From NCBI GenBank assembly GCA_030141605.1, contig JAQGDQ010000046.1, positions 434,001 to 498,000 of the forward strand: a stretch of DNA of 64,000 bases. The letters are read 5' to 3'. A model generated the notes under the pieces. It saw only the letters and a list, made by a program, of their open reading frames with translations, made no database searches and was not told the origin of the DNA. This DNA comes from Tubiluchus corallicola. Its lineage: Eukaryota > Priapulida > Priapulimorpha > Priapulimorphida > Tubiluchidae. Shown here one piece after another: positions 22,301 through 37,100 of the stretch. The first letter of the stretch is position 1. Each line of letters begins with the position of its first letter. The position numbers were made by a program, and so were the translations under genes.

Positions 22301-25300
22301 ACATCAAGTACAGTCTTTCAATGGTTCATCTCATAACGTTATATAATTCTTTAATTCTACCCTATTTAAATTTTGCTTGTATTCTTTGGGGCTCCACTTA
22401 CCCCTCAAATTTAAATACACTTCAATCTTTACTGTCTTTTTAAATTTTGTACAATTTTTAAGCAACACTTTAAAGATAGTAATCTATTAACAATTGATGA
22501 CCTTGTTAAGTACAATATTGCGGTATTTATGCACAAGACACACTTTAATTTGTTTCCACATTTTTTCATAAATCTTATAAACAAAAATATCAAAGGGCAT
22601 AATACTAGGTATAATGAATATTATGTCAGATATTGCAGAACCAACGTTGCTAAACATTTTATTTCTTTTGTAGGTCCCAATGTTTGGAATTCTATTTCTT
22701 GTAATGTCAGAACAGTATCATGTCAACTTAGATTTAAGAAGGAGATGAAAACATGTCTCTTAAATACATATTAGGTGGACTTGGTCTTCACCTTTTCTTG
22801 CTATATTGTGTTTACCACGTTGGTTGCCATTCAAAGTCTGTCCCTGTATACATAAATGACTTATCATGCTACAGCCATTTCATTGCATTTTCATCATTAT
22901 CACCTCATCGTTTTCTTAAATTTGTTTAATAATTTTTAGCTTTTTTTCTTCTATTCTACTTACATTACTTACGCCCTAATTTTTCTAATTTTACCGTCAT
23001 GTCGTCCTTTTCATCTCTTTGCAGCTGAGCTTTACAAGTTCCAGCTTTTAGCTCAGCTGCAAGCAGTTACATCATTTGTTCACTTATAATTGACAAGTAA
23101 TCGTAGTAATTCTTGTTTTCAGTTTGTATAATTGTATGTAGTATCTTATTATGTAATTGTAATGGTGTTTTGTCTAATAAATATAATAAAGAATAAATAT
23201 AATGTCAGAGTTGACAGGTCTGCAATTAGGTTTTTAGAAAACATTAAAGCTAGCACTAGACAATAAGGATTTTTTAAACAAATGCATGTTTAGAATAAAT
23301 TATTTTATCAGTTGTATACATCGGCTGCACAATATTTAATAAGTGCTGAAATTAGTTTATTTTTTCAATTTGTCATGATACATTCCAAGACACTGAAAAA
23401 CGTTGCCATGTGCAGAGTGGAAAATAAACTATATCACACTTTGTAAACTTTCTTTAAGCTGCATTGGAATATAAATTTTGTGAACGTTAATAAGACAATA
23501 TAATCTCACCCGAAAGTACAGGGGTCCATAATTCCAGACTAGATTGGAATGTCCAATGGTCAGGAGGATGTCGTGGATATTGACGATACCGCCACCCAGA
23601 GTAGTAAGAATTAGTATCTTGTAAATGCCAGTAATAATCACCCACGCACTTTCGGCCATACGGTTGTAACATGGGGATTATAGAACATAGGTCTAGTTAA
23701 AAATAATAGTTTAGTTTCATCAATAAGACCCAACAAGTGCCAGTAATGTTACATAAGTGGCACACTTAAATTTCAACAAACAAATTTGACGATGAATGTA
23801 CTGTAACAGAATTTTATCAAACCAGAAATAATTTGTCTTATTTTTTTGTATTTCTATCAACAGTTATCCTACCATAAATATGTAGGATATTTTCTATTCT
23901 ACTTTCTATGCGTGTTTACGCATAAGATGCCCTTATGTCTATTAGTCTCATCTAAACTCACTTACTTGTTGTTGTTTAACAGTTCTGATAACCTACGTAA
24001 GAGAATCGGCAAGACGCACCTGGCTGCACTCGTAGTTGACGCAATCGGATAACTCCCACTAATCTTGTGACTAGATCTGCAGCAAATCCAAGTGGTGGTG
24101 GCCGGTTGTTATAAAGAGTTTCTGGTGACAAACTTGGTAGCAAAGAGTTTTGTATGTAATCCCACATACTTGAAACATTTCTTATCTGAACAGATGTAAA
24201 TGAACTTGTATATTTGTTTATATGCATAATAAATAGACTGATAAAGAATAAGAATTGATATAAGCAACAAGAATATAAAAATAACGACAGTGCACATACG
24301 TGGGTCATTGTGGATCAATAGACTATGGAAATAGATTTTTTGTACTTAAAATTAATATGTTTAGTTGATTACTTGTTCACATGTATCTGCTTAACCCACA
24401 AAAAAGCAAGAACCAATACCCAAATGCAGATGGACAATGTGCACAACATAATATGAAGCCTGCAAGAGTATTACACAAAATACAATAACTTTAAATAATA
24501 ATAATAATAATAATAATAACAACAATAATAAATAGTTTCTGTTTAACAGTAATCTGTATGAACAAGTTGACGATGTGGCAATGGGATCACTATTGGGCCC
24601 AACAGTAGCCAATGCCTGTTTTGCTACCAGGAAAAGTGTTGACTTAGAGATTGTCCTGGTGAGTGTAAGCCTACCTGTTTTCGTTTTTACACTATTTGAA
24701 TAACCAGTAACATACGGTTCACAATTAAGTGCGAAGAGAATCACACCTTGCTATTTTTGCATGTATCTGTTCTTGTGTCAGTGCACAGTTTGTTACCTCG
24801 GTATACCAGAAAAGTACTTTTTCAGGCCCCTACACTAAAGTGGACAGTTTCATCCTGATGTGGTACAAAATTGACTAAAAACTTACCCTCACAGGTAGAG
24901 TATCTGTTCATCATATGCTTCATTTGATAACGGCATAAAGGAATTGGGAATTATGCAGAATTATAGTGAAATATGGTTATAGTTGTAATTAGTTTCACAG
25001 AGCGGAAAGTTGCTAAGGCAAATTCTTGACAGCTGAATTTGGCCAGATACAGTCAGTACAGAATGCAGAAAAGAAAACTACGTACCTCTGCCAGCATGCA
25101 CTAATTACTATGAATACTAAACTAGAAATATGTTTGACAAGTTTTTGTTTCCCTATATAAGGGTCCGAAGAGTTTTTCGAAAAATTACATGGATTTCAAA
25201 TACTCTTATAATTGTAAATGTTGCCTCAAAATCTACACTGGCAAAATATCCCGCCACTTGGAGGTACTCGAGTTTGAGCAATGGAGACAATCTTTGGAAA

Positions 25301-28138
25301 CTGTAAACAGCTGCAAACAATGTAGCATCCTGCTTTTGCCTACATTGTTCTAAGTTTGTCTATATTTTCAAAATTTTAGACTCAGTAAATTCCTTATTCA
25401 ACTAACTGATTTAAGAAACATTACTTATTGAAAAAGTGCAGCCTACTATGAATCATTACACATGGTCCGCTCCACTGAAGCTGTTCTGAGCTGGTCCTGG
25501 GAAATATCACAAACTGCACAGTGATCTTGAGAAGATATCCCATCTTGTCATTTTCAACAAATTTGTTCACAATTGTCGAAATATATAATTGTGGCATTAT
25601 TTAATTAATTTTTCTCTTCTACATACACATCACCACAGGTTAACATCTTACTTTGTTTCATTTAATGGCAACTCTTACTAAAATACGATTCTTGTCACTG
25701 TTAATGTTGTTATTAAAGTTGCAATAATTTATGTAATATACTTCTAAATGCTGAATCATTAGGCAAATAAAGATGTGAACAATGTCTCTCACTATATTTG
25801 AGTGCTGGTTTTTTATTCAAGCTTCAATTCCCCAGCCACAAATTTGTTAGCCCATGTATACCTTCAAACACCAAAACTAGAGTACATATAACCAGAAAGG
25901 GAAGGCAGAAAATATATGTTTGTTATTTTAGATGAATTTAAAGGTCCACTGACACCTTGGTAGACACTTGCTGTCAAAATTCACTGCTGACTAGCGTGAC
26001 ACAAAAAAGCAGCTTGTTTGTTTATAAACTTCCATGCTTTGCTTTGGTTAGAATGAAAACACTTCAAATTTAGTACTGCAAAGGCATTTAGCGAAAAGCA
26101 AAAAAATTAGGAAGAACGCAGAAGTGATGTCCCACAAGTAACGACACTGCGCATGTGTGACTCTCACTGTATTTAAATGTGGGCAAGTCAAGCAGTAAAC
26201 AAGTAATGAAGAGAGACTGGGGTACTCACTGAAGGCATTTTAGACCAATCATAGTCCACACTTACTTGAATGCACTATATTTCATAGATGAAAAGACTAT
26301 TAGTAACAAGTTACAATGTGTCAAAGTTTTAGCATGACATCACAGGTATTTCATGCTGGGCTGCTTTCTTGTTCATTTTCTGTTTTCTGATCAGATCATT
26401 TCTACTTTATAAATGTTTCACTGCTAAGTTATTTTTTGCCCAAAGTGCCATTCAGAGAATGCTTCTGACAAAGAGTGATTGTTTTTACGTTTTTCGGCAT
26501 ACAAGATTGTAAAATAACAGTGGGTTCTTGGGTATGATTGACGAGAAAAAAACTAGACAGCAAGGAAGTAAAGATTTTGTTCTCTGGGCTTTACCAATGT
26601 TTTCAGCTTGTGCAGACCGGGTATCCTGTCTGGCTTAATGTGAGGTATAAAAGTAAAAGAAAACGGAAAACTAATAAGAAATACCTTTCAGACAACATTT
26701 CTAACTCAATAAATGAGGTTCTCCCTACATTTTCAGAGACCTAGGAAAACCTTTGTGGGATTTTTTTCTGAATATGCAAATGGGGTTTTAGAGAACAAAA
26801 GCTTTAAATCTTTAAGTCATGTGAAGAAAGGGAGGTTACTGTATTAAAATTGGGTATGGATGCGATGGTGTGTCTTACTGCTAACCTAGATTAAAAGTAG
26901 TTTTCATGAAATTTAGCTAGCAAGGTTAATTATTACCTTATTTACTGCGTCTTTAACCCAAAATAGTGGCTAGCAGCTTACTTGCTGCATGATTTATTTG
27001 CAGGAGTACTCGGCTCACCTATTTTTCATACAGCCTACACACAGTTTAAACAATAATAGTACAGTAATATCATAGTTCTCTGTATACTGTGTTTATTACT
27101 ATGAATTTGCTATTCCTTGCAGGTTTGTAAACTCAAAACAACCAATTCTTCTAAGTTTATTTGCTATAAACAAATAAATACTATTGTGAGAAATGTTATT
27201 ACTAATAGATAAGTCATTACTCAGCAATAACTGCTCTGTTCACTGTGCTCTGCTTGCTGGTTGTCTACAGTTCTGTGGCTGTCAAATGTCTTCCCTATGT
27301 GACATCACAGCACTGAGTGTCACGACGGGCTATAATATTTGTGACAGTACCAACGGCACTTAATTTAAGTTGCCAAATCACATAAAAGTATGCATCAGAA
27401 CTGTTTTAAACATTAGGAAATATGTAATTCCGCCTACACTATAAAAAATAACACAAAAATAGCGTCATAAGACCTCTAACTTGCCAGACCATTTAGTGAC
27501 AAAGAACAAATGAAACAGTTTTTGACAGAGTATGCCATGCCATTTGTTTCAAATTTATTAATTCTGGTACAGCAGCTACTGCTTCCTAATTAAAGTTTTG
27601 CATTACAAGTTTGATCTTTCTTCAGATACATTTTTCTCCTTTCTTTTCTGTGAGTCAGGAATGTAACCTACATTTTCAATTTCGAACAATTTGGTGTAAA
27701 AACATGGCACCAAATATTTCACAAACTTCCAAGCTTTCCACAAAATCGACTACTTGCATTTTTGCTGTTTGGAAATTTACTTGCATTGTCTAAATGCCCC
27801 AATCATAATCCCCCACTTCACAAAACATACATGACCTAATAGACAAGGTGCTACTTTAGGAGCAGAAATTCTGCTAGTTTTGAAAGTCATTGTAGAAGCT
27901 AGAAATGCAGGTTTTGGCATTTAGAGTTTGTTAGGTACATTTTTTATACAGAATTCACAATGGAGTGCAAAAAGTAATTCAACATCACCTTTTACAAAAC
28001 AATAATTTGGGAATATTTACACAGTTCACACAGATTGAAATTGGTTAAAATCGAAGTCTCACCTCAATAAATGATGTGTTCTGACAATAAGCACTGTCAA
28101 CTACAAGATCCTTTACAGTTTTGGTTACAAAATAGGAC
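16398..28138 (-). CDS. Polycystin exons 29-32: TOP domain and channel region
   Basis: Exons 28138-28063, 24185-24020 and 23692-23510 encode the start of the extracellular TOP/polycystin domain: FIEIRNVSSMWDYIQ, GVIRLRQLRVQP, CVGDYYWHLQDT. The last exon (17485-16398, 362 codons with stop) carries the rest: the family signature YSGGGYV, DDRTRALMIEFTLFN, then S2 (VVYIVIIIIFLCVEVRKF), S3, S4, S5 (LIVIAPFVIIFSLLFVS) and S6 (GRLFLCFFIFLSLVILFCTF), with a short tail ending HDRYSIS. The S5-S6 linker is short and lacks a clear polycystin-2 type selectivity filter (LGD), as usual for the polycystin-1 branch. I see no C-terminal coiled coil. The 6-kb intron before the last exon holds a LINE and a hAT-like MITE. 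Confidence 0.93.
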
Positions 28139-31100
28139 CTAAATATATACAAAAGATTTAAATTGCACCGCTACATAAAACTCGTAGGTTACAATAATAT
28201 TGCATATTGTATAAACCTTAAAGCTTGACTACATTAGTATCGTTTGACTCTAAAATGCTTAGTTCAAATTAAAGTATCTTTACGGCTTGTCGACAGAAAA
28301 TAACCAGGAAACACATTTGCTAAAAATACATGACCTACAATGATAGCTTTATTTTGTGGATAGCCCATAAACTCTGGTGGTTAAAATTTTTGAACTGCTT
28401 TTATTCACTATCAGAACCAGCCTGATATTACATGAGATGAAGTTTTTGATATGACTACCCCAATTTTTGGATAATGCCATTAATTTCTTCGTATTTTAAT
28501 GACTGACACCACAGACTGTGTAAAAGGTGGTTAAAAACAGTAGCTTATAAGATGCCTTCTGCTACTAGTTGGGGTTTTTAGTAATTTAAACAAATTCACC
28601 ATCAGGTTTATCAAGTGGTTTCACTATCTACAGTATAGGACTTTCAGAAAACATTGGCTTCAAACGGTGGTACCAATATTTGGTCTGGCTTATAGAATAG
28701 CCGATTAAAAGCATTTATAAGCTTATGAAACATTTGTAAAATGAGTTAACAATATGAAATGCTGCACAAACGTACCTGAAATCACGAAAACCAAAAACAA
28801 TATTCGATAAAAGTATAGTGAAAAATCCATACAAGACCAGTTTGGTCACTATTTTGTTCATTTTCCGTTCACGAAGACGTTTTTTCCTAATTTTAGCAAT
28901 TTCAGTTTCCATTGGTGGCTTATAGGCATATCTCTGCCGTGCTGTTCTAAATAAAAAAAATTATTTAGTCAAAAATTATATATCTGTTCAATTTCTTTAC
29001 TTCTCAAGTTATACTATAGAAAATTAGTATCGCAGCAAGTACCTGAAAGCTGATTTCTTACATTGCTCAGCCACATGAGTCACATTTTCACGTTTAACAA
29101 GTGAAATGAAGATAGAACAATTCAACTTTTGCTATCCATTAGCATAGTCCAGCACAGCAGAGGCTGGACTATGAATTTTGGGGCCCCTAGGATAACAAAA
29201 TTATGTGGACCCCTCAGATGGAGCCACCCTCTAACTAGCTCGCAATGGTCTTAAACATTGTACTCGGTAGTACTAAAAAATTACCTCATATTTTTTGCCT
29301 TATTTTTTTGCTAATTCGATGTTGAAACTCAAAAAAGCAAAAATTTCTGGGCATAATTTGCTCTCTGGTCACATGCTAAGGGTGAAATGACTCTTGAGCT
29401 TTCTACATTTCACAATCATTTTTACATCAAATAGTTGGCAAGCTTGGAGAAGTAATTATAAAAAAACAGCATTCGATGATTCAATACTTAGTAGCCATAT
29501 TAGATTAGTTCCTAAGAAGTAGAATATATTACCTCCTAAACTCTAGCATTAGACAAAGGAGCTTGCATGAATTGTGTCAAAAATACAAACCTTTCATGTT
29601 CATTCCAGCATTCCTCCAGAATGTCTAGCTCTTCTTCATTACCATCCTGTGGCAGAGCAACTACTATGTGCAGTTCCGGAGGCTGTTTGAATATCATTGT
29701 TAAGACTAGAGCCATAAATAAAACTTTCAATGGTTGACTAATGCAAATGCTCTGCACGATGGACGTCAGCATCGACAACAGCCATTGAACACTTTTTGCA
29801 TAGCCATACTTGAGACCATACAGCATAACTAAGTAAGTGCAGATTAGTGACAAACTGATGACTAACGACCATGCAAAGTACACACACCACCATGGTAAAT
29901 CTAATCCTGGAGTGCCATAGATATCCTTTCCACAGCATATTGAAAATGGAAATGGTATTGTTCTCAAGCTGACAGAGCTAGTATCACTGCTTTGATCACT
30001 TATCATACAAGTGGCTTCTGAATTCTCTTCAGTGCATTTATAAAAGACATCATAGTCAGAGTTGATACTACCTAAATTTAATTTAGTGTATAAGACAAGC
30101 TATTCTCCAGAAAAACGCCTTTTCCTGATAAAGTGTTTTCATGGAAAATTTTTGGTAGAAAAGTTCCCAGAAAAATCATTTCTTAGAAAAATTGTTCTTA
30201 GAAAAAAATTCCAAGAAACTCATTTGCCAGAGACCTTATATATTTTCAAACAAATATTTCTGCCTGAAAATTCTTTGTACAGAAAATTCACAACTTTCTT
30301 TTAAATGATCAAGCAGCAAGCAATACAGCAGTATATTTTTTAATAACCTACTTTAATATTTTTATGCCACCTGTAATATTTTGGCAATACTTTGAGATTT
30401 TTTTTGATAATGTTTACGATTCCTGACAGCATTCCAGTAAGTGGTAACGGCAACATGTTACATAATCCCCAACTACAAAGTTAAGTAGTTAGTGACATAT
30501 CCCAAATGAAATAACTTGGTGTTTCCTTTTTTGAAAACCTATCATTTGTTTGGCACCTCATGGCTTTCCTCTAAAATTAATCAATGGCCATCCCCTCACT
30601 CATTTTGACAGCACAAAAAAGCAAAATTCCGTCATTTTTATTTGATAAGAAGCACTACAATCATAAGTACATTTACAATAAAAAAACAATGGGCAATTAG
30701 TCAAAATCCGCATTTGACTAATTTTACACATTGTTTTATTATAATAAATGTACTTGTGAATGTAGTGCTTCTTATCAAATAAAAATATTGTTTAAACTAA
30801 CTGTCCGTCATTGGAATGGTAGAGTAGAGCTGCCACCGACATTAAATTCAATTATTATTGATAACAGTATTAAATACTGCCGATTTTACAGTATTTTTCA
30901 GACAAACAAATTCATATATTACAGATATATATTGAATGAAAACATGTGGTCCTACAGGTGTACACTGATACTCCTTGGCACTAACTGATGCATTCCAATC
31001 TTAAATGGGAAAGGTGTTTTAAAAAAATTTATCAGAAAAACCTGAGCCATGCACAAAGAAATGCATCTCCTGATTTCATACTCTATAAATTAGTTGTCCG

Positions 31101-34100
31101 ACTTAAGAGCACTAGACTGGTGCCTCAGCCTATTACGTTAACCCACTTGACAGATTTTAAGCCATATTTTTAATATGATAAGGTCTGATTAGTGATTAAC
31201 CTGTAATCTGTTTCTTATCAAAAGCATGTTGCTATACTAAGCCTCTGTTTTACTATTTTATGAGAGATGTTTAAGATCTTTCCCCACTGATTCCTAATTC
31301 CTGGTGGAATGCAAGCCCCTGCTTGCCATATTTCTATGCCAGTTGCCACTGTAACGGCTGCTAAAGTACCCAGTTTTCCTCTAGGCTTCCTATCTATGGA
31401 ATTTTTAATAAAAAAATTATTTCACTTTTAATTACAGTATCACTTGCTACAAGTAATTAAAGAATATCAGTCAGTACTTCCTACCGCAAGCACATTTACT
31501 GTAAGAATTACATCTTTCTAGGGCTGACCTAGCTGTGGCCTGTATGGACAGTCCTTACAAAAAATTTAACAATAATACTATAGCTGCCTGTGCCTTAATT
31601 TGCCACTTATATTTTATGTTGGAGAAGGTTCTTTGCAGAATGTTCTTTGAAATTAGTCGTTTGTTCTTTCTTTCTTTATTGTTTTTCCGCTAAGGCAATG
31701 AATAACTCCAAAACTGTAGTACTTAAAGTCACCAAACTTGCAGGGTGAATACCTGGGGTGGCGACTGAGGCAATAGTATAGTGACCTTTGATTTTGGGTC
31801 AAAGGGTTAAGTACCGTGGACACAGGTTAGTTTTTCTATTGTACCTCAATTCCTCCCAAGGCTTTGAATTAAATTCATTTTTTTCACAGAATTTTAAGCA
31901 AAACCAGGTAGATGTACACCTATGATGTTAGAAAGCTGGTATTCCATAAAGGCCCGAAATAGGAGCCAAAATTTGAAAATTAGGGCAAATGTCACCCAAC
32001 TCCTCTTACAGCATTGGACTAGGAGTCAATGCTTATGCACTTAAGAAGGTGCACTACATATTTTTTGAAAAGTGGGCGTGGCTTGGTCATGTGATATGGG
32101 CAAAAGTGTTAAAATGCAGTCTTGTTAATAAATTCATAAGTAAAAAAGATGGAATACGGATATTTGCAGGGTCATAGGTTACAACAGCAGGAGCCAAAGT
32201 GTTAAAATTAGAGCGAGCGAATGGCTTTGTCATTTAAGTCCACTTGCAGTATTTGACTAGAAGCCTATGTTTTTGCATGTTAGCTGGAAAAGAGCATATG
32301 TGCACTAAAGGAAAGGCCAAGGCTTCTGGAAAGTTAGGCTTATTCCAATGTTCACGAAAAATGTTAGAAGGATTTAGTAATAGTACTGCAATAAGTGCCT
32401 CGTATAATTAGTAAAGTCACGATAACTTCACGCTTGGGCACTCCCAGTTTTAATGCCCATTCTTCTTCCAAAGATGTCATTTGCCATGAAGAAAAGTTGC
32501 GCATTGTCAACTTCACCTAATTTTGTAATATTTTTGCATTAGGTAAACTGCAGAAGTCTGAATTAGTTTAGCCAGCATGTGCTTACGGAAAGTCACGAAG
32601 TCTCCCAGTTACGTCATAATTTTCAATTGAATGAATCTTAAATTTATGACTAGGTCATAAACAGCAGTCTAGTTAATTTTGTTTTTACTTTTAGCTTTTT
32701 TCTAGCACCCGGGTGTGTGTTTTCAATCAGTCACGAAAATAGCACAAGTACACACCGCTATCTTTTATAATTATGCTATACTTACTCTTGTTTCCGGTAC
32801 TTAAGCTAGTTGAAGATAATATGTAAGAGAATTCAGTATTTCTTCTTCGAATGTATCTGTGCTGAAAAGGAGCCACATCTAATGCCAAAAGTTTGACTGC
32901 CTTTTCAACAGTTTTTAGATCTTGGTGTATTTCGCGCAAAGTGTGACACTCTTCCGCCTCCACTTCATTTGCCCAACTGTACAACTCCTCTTCAGACAAA
33001 AATTTGGGAATCTTCAAAAACCAGTACAAAAAATAAAATTAAGATTTGCATAAATCATCAGTCAGATGTTATTGCTTAGACATTTTTTTAAATCTGTAAC
33101 ATTATTTAACACTACAAGCACTACTTACAGTCTTACACCCTCACTTGCTTAAGTGCAAGAGTGACACGCGTACAAGTTTTTTTGTGAATTAAAAAGCTTA
33201 ATGTATTACTACTTCCCCAAATAATTCAAACTATAATTGTCAAAAAACTAGAGATAGAGGTTTCATAAATGGGCTTGAAGAAAGTTAATCAGATTTAATT
33301 AAGAATCTGCTTATGACTTGTAAATGATATTATACGCCATGTATAAATGACACCAAATGTCGAAAAAGCAGAGTAACACGAAATTCAAAAAGATACAATG
33401 CAATGAAGAGCACCTTGTAAGGTACCACACGCAGCACCATGGTGAAACAAATGGTACCATAACAGACTAAAATTGCATGTTGGAACAGTTTAATCACACC
33501 AAAATATGTGATTACCTAAATGCTCATTGTAGCTACCATATTCCATATTAAGGCTAAACTCGACCTTGACTGTTGAAACATCACAAGGAAAGTTCAGATA
33601 AACTACAGAACCATTTCTTTTTTCGATCATCACCAAAATCATACTAAAGTTCCTTTAGAGGCAGACCCTTTTTTCTTGAAATTTTTGTTACAACATCATA
33701 TGGACAATTACCGGTACATCAACAAAATCTGGTAAATACACAACCTACTTGTTAATGGTTAAAATGTGAATGGCTATTATTAATAGATTTCACTTTTCTT
33801 GCATCGATAACTAATTGTTTATCTATTAGCTGGTGTTTCTGTGAACTAACTATAGCTGACTATGACAACCAACATACAATAACCTTGTAGTTTTGTCAGC
33901 CATTTAAAAAAATAAAGTACACAACGACTTTTTTAACAATAAACTGAAACAAACTCATTTTACTCAATCGCACAAAAACCTCAAGACTACTTTGCAAGGA
34001 TAATATACAGCCAATTAAAGAAGTTAAATAGATCACAGCTATTCTTCATATAGTTACACTTTAAAAAGCATAAAAAGGTAATTAGTTACCTACTCTGAAT

Positions 34101-37100
34101 GCTTATAATAAGCATAATAGAATAATTATATGTTTAGTAAAAAAGAATTCGGGCAATTACAATGGCTCTGTAAGCACTATGCTTCATACTCACTTCGGAG
34201 GAAAATTTGTCTTTTGGCTTAGTCTGTTCTTGCAAATGTGAATGTTTATTACTTTTATGCTTACTGAAAACAAAATACAAAGATATGGAAAAAGTGCACA
34301 TCAACAAATATCGTTAACAAGGTTTATCTACTATGAACCAGTAACAAAAAACTTTGTTGAAAATGAATTACTCTTGCCATGAAATACTAAACGTTTCTTC
34401 CTACTTTGACCAAATCTACTATGAAATGTACCATTATTCACAGTACTTGCAATTCAGAAGCTACATATTATATACGTACATGCGAAGTGCTGGCTCTATC
34501 ACTAGGCAAACTAGGCAGTAATTCCAATTCTGGAAGCAATTCTTTAATTTTTAAGTTTTGCTTTAGGAAAAATAGTAGTATAGTGTATGTGGAATTGCTT
34601 AAATCCATAACATTTTAATTTAATGAAATGGACTGCTTGTGTTATTTCCCGTCAAAACATAAGATTCATCAACGTTAACACGGCGGTTTCCTTCACCAGG
34701 GGTGCGCAAATTATCTGCCTAGGGGGGCAACATTAAACTGTCCGGCAATTCCTGCGGGCTGCATGTAGTTTGGTCAAGGAGCCAAAAACAGGTTGCATGT
34801 AGTTTGGTCAAGGAGCCAAGAGCAGTATGGCCTAACAACAATTTTTCTGCATCTGTCGTGTCATTGCTACTGCACTGAAGAAAACTATTCTATGAAAAGA
34901 TGAAACACCCTCTGATCAAGGCGTGTACTACAGAACCTAAACAGAAACTAAAATCAGGGACTCCTCTTAAATCAAGGGTGACCACACTTTTTCAGCTTGC
35001 GAGCTACTTATAAATTGATCGGCCCAGTCGTTTTGTTGGTCATAGTAGGTAGATTATTTTGACATGGTTATTTTATATTTATTATAAAATATATCGGCCC
35101 AATAATAAGCCTAGAGACTGGCTGGTTGGTGCTCCTACCAGCCAATCAGATTGCACATTTGGGTGTTTTAATGGCAGTTTCCATGATAGTTTGCTGTGAT
35201 CTGTGATTTTGCATTCCTTTTTTGTGTTTCAAGTGAGTATCGGGAAATTTAACATGTCAAAAGTGACATCAAGTGACAACCATCTCCATAAGGGTTAATG
35301 CCACATGATCTACCCACACTGTCTTTGCGATTGTGGCACGGTCTTTAGTTAGAGACATCTTCCTGTTACATGCGACTCAAATCACCACCCGGGCCGCACT
35401 CATTAGGTTGACAAACATCTTCCTAAGGTTGACAGACATGGCTTCCTGAGATTACGTTACTGTGTGCAGACACTACTGAGTACTGTAGTAAGGAATTTTA
35501 CTGACATGTTACCTTGCTTTTCCCAATTTATTTTTTGTGCACAGAACAGCAGAGAAAGAATCTAGAAACAACTCTATCTGTTGATGAAAAAAGTTTCTTG
35601 AAAGAGCATTTATCTAATTTATTCATTTATTTATTTAGGTTTATCTGCCATGAATATCGCAGATAAACCTGTAAGAACTGAAGTCTTCAGGAAACCATGA
35701 GGTACATGAAGCCAATGGTAAAAAAGCTAGTGGTAACCAAGTTACAGTTGTGAAGATGTTGAATTACGCAAACATCAAATTTTTGTAACTACTAGATAAT
35801 CTCGAGAATGTCACGAATACAAATTTGGATACAAGTCAGATATGTGGAGCAATATTAGCATGCATGGCGTGCATTTCAAAATCAAGAAGAGAAAAGCAGT
35901 CTGTTTCATGGCAAGAAATTTGGAAGTTCAGTCGTTTCTTACACCTTAATGAAGCAATACTCTCAATGTAAAGATATGCACTTTTCACTTTTACTGTAAG
36001 AGCATTAATTTAAACCTTACTTTACAAAATGTTTCCATTCCACTTTAAAATAAATGTATAGAGCAGGTTTAGCAGTTACCATGTTTCTCTCACATTGTCA
36101 GTTAACAAAATTATTACTTTAAGATTTGCATTCACTATAAGAATTGTAAATCATAAATAAAATTAAACTCACTCTTTAATTACAATTTCACCAGGAGAAA
36201 TGCTCAACAAAAATTTTTTTTCTGGATGAGGTTTAGACATCCGGAATAGGCTAACAATAAAAAGATTTACTGGGAAGATTATTAAGCTGCTTGCAATACC
36301 TAAGATTAACAAAACATTAAAAGCTTCATTAACAGAGATTAGAAAATATATTAAAAAATTAACAAACAGTCTATAAATGTCTGTTGCAATGAACAATTTT
36401 TTAAACACAGAACTGTAGTTTCAAACTAACTGTAGTGGGAAACTAAATTTCTGAAAATAAAAATAAAGACTACAAATGACTATTGTAAACTCGTATTATA
36501 ATCTGTTTTTAGATAGCAATTGAGATGGCTGATGAGAAACTATTATTATTAGCATACTAATTTTTTTTTGGATTTTCTTTAATAAGAACCATTAGGATAA
36601 GATAATTTGCTTTGCAGTGAGGGGTCAAATCTGCCTACATTCATGTGATGCAGTATGCAAATCATGAGAGCTTACTTAGTCATATAATTCAAGTAATAAG
36701 AATCTTTGGTTACTTGGCTTGCCAATCACGAATTCTAGAGTTAGAGAAAATCTACTGTTAGGCAATGAAGAGCAAAGACTTACAATGCATGTTTTATTAC
36801 ACAGCATTGGTTTAGGGGCAACAAAAATAATGTCATAAAGATGTAACAGAGAATTACAAATAATTATTTTGGTATGGTAATTCAAGGCTCTCTGTGTGGT
36901 ATTAGTCACATATCATTTTTGAATACAAGTCCTGTACATATATACAAACAAATACGTCAGCATGCTTAAGTAATGTGTTGGTGTGTGCACTAATAACTTT
37001 TTGTGATAACAGTGTAGTCACAAAGTTATTCTTGCACATACCAATGTTTTACATAAGCGCACATGCCCACTTGTGGGTATTCAAAAAAGATACATAAATA

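Noticed and set aside
26538-26744. 68-codon plus-strand ORF with a KSKRKRKTNKK stretch
   Set aside because: No recognisable domain or splice partner, and the surrounding intron is AT-rich; a basic run alone is not evidence of a gene.
36676-36909. 77-codon minus ORF between two polycystin exons
   Set aside because: The flanking exons (37545-37410 and 36299-36173) join in phase inside TM3, leaving no place for it.
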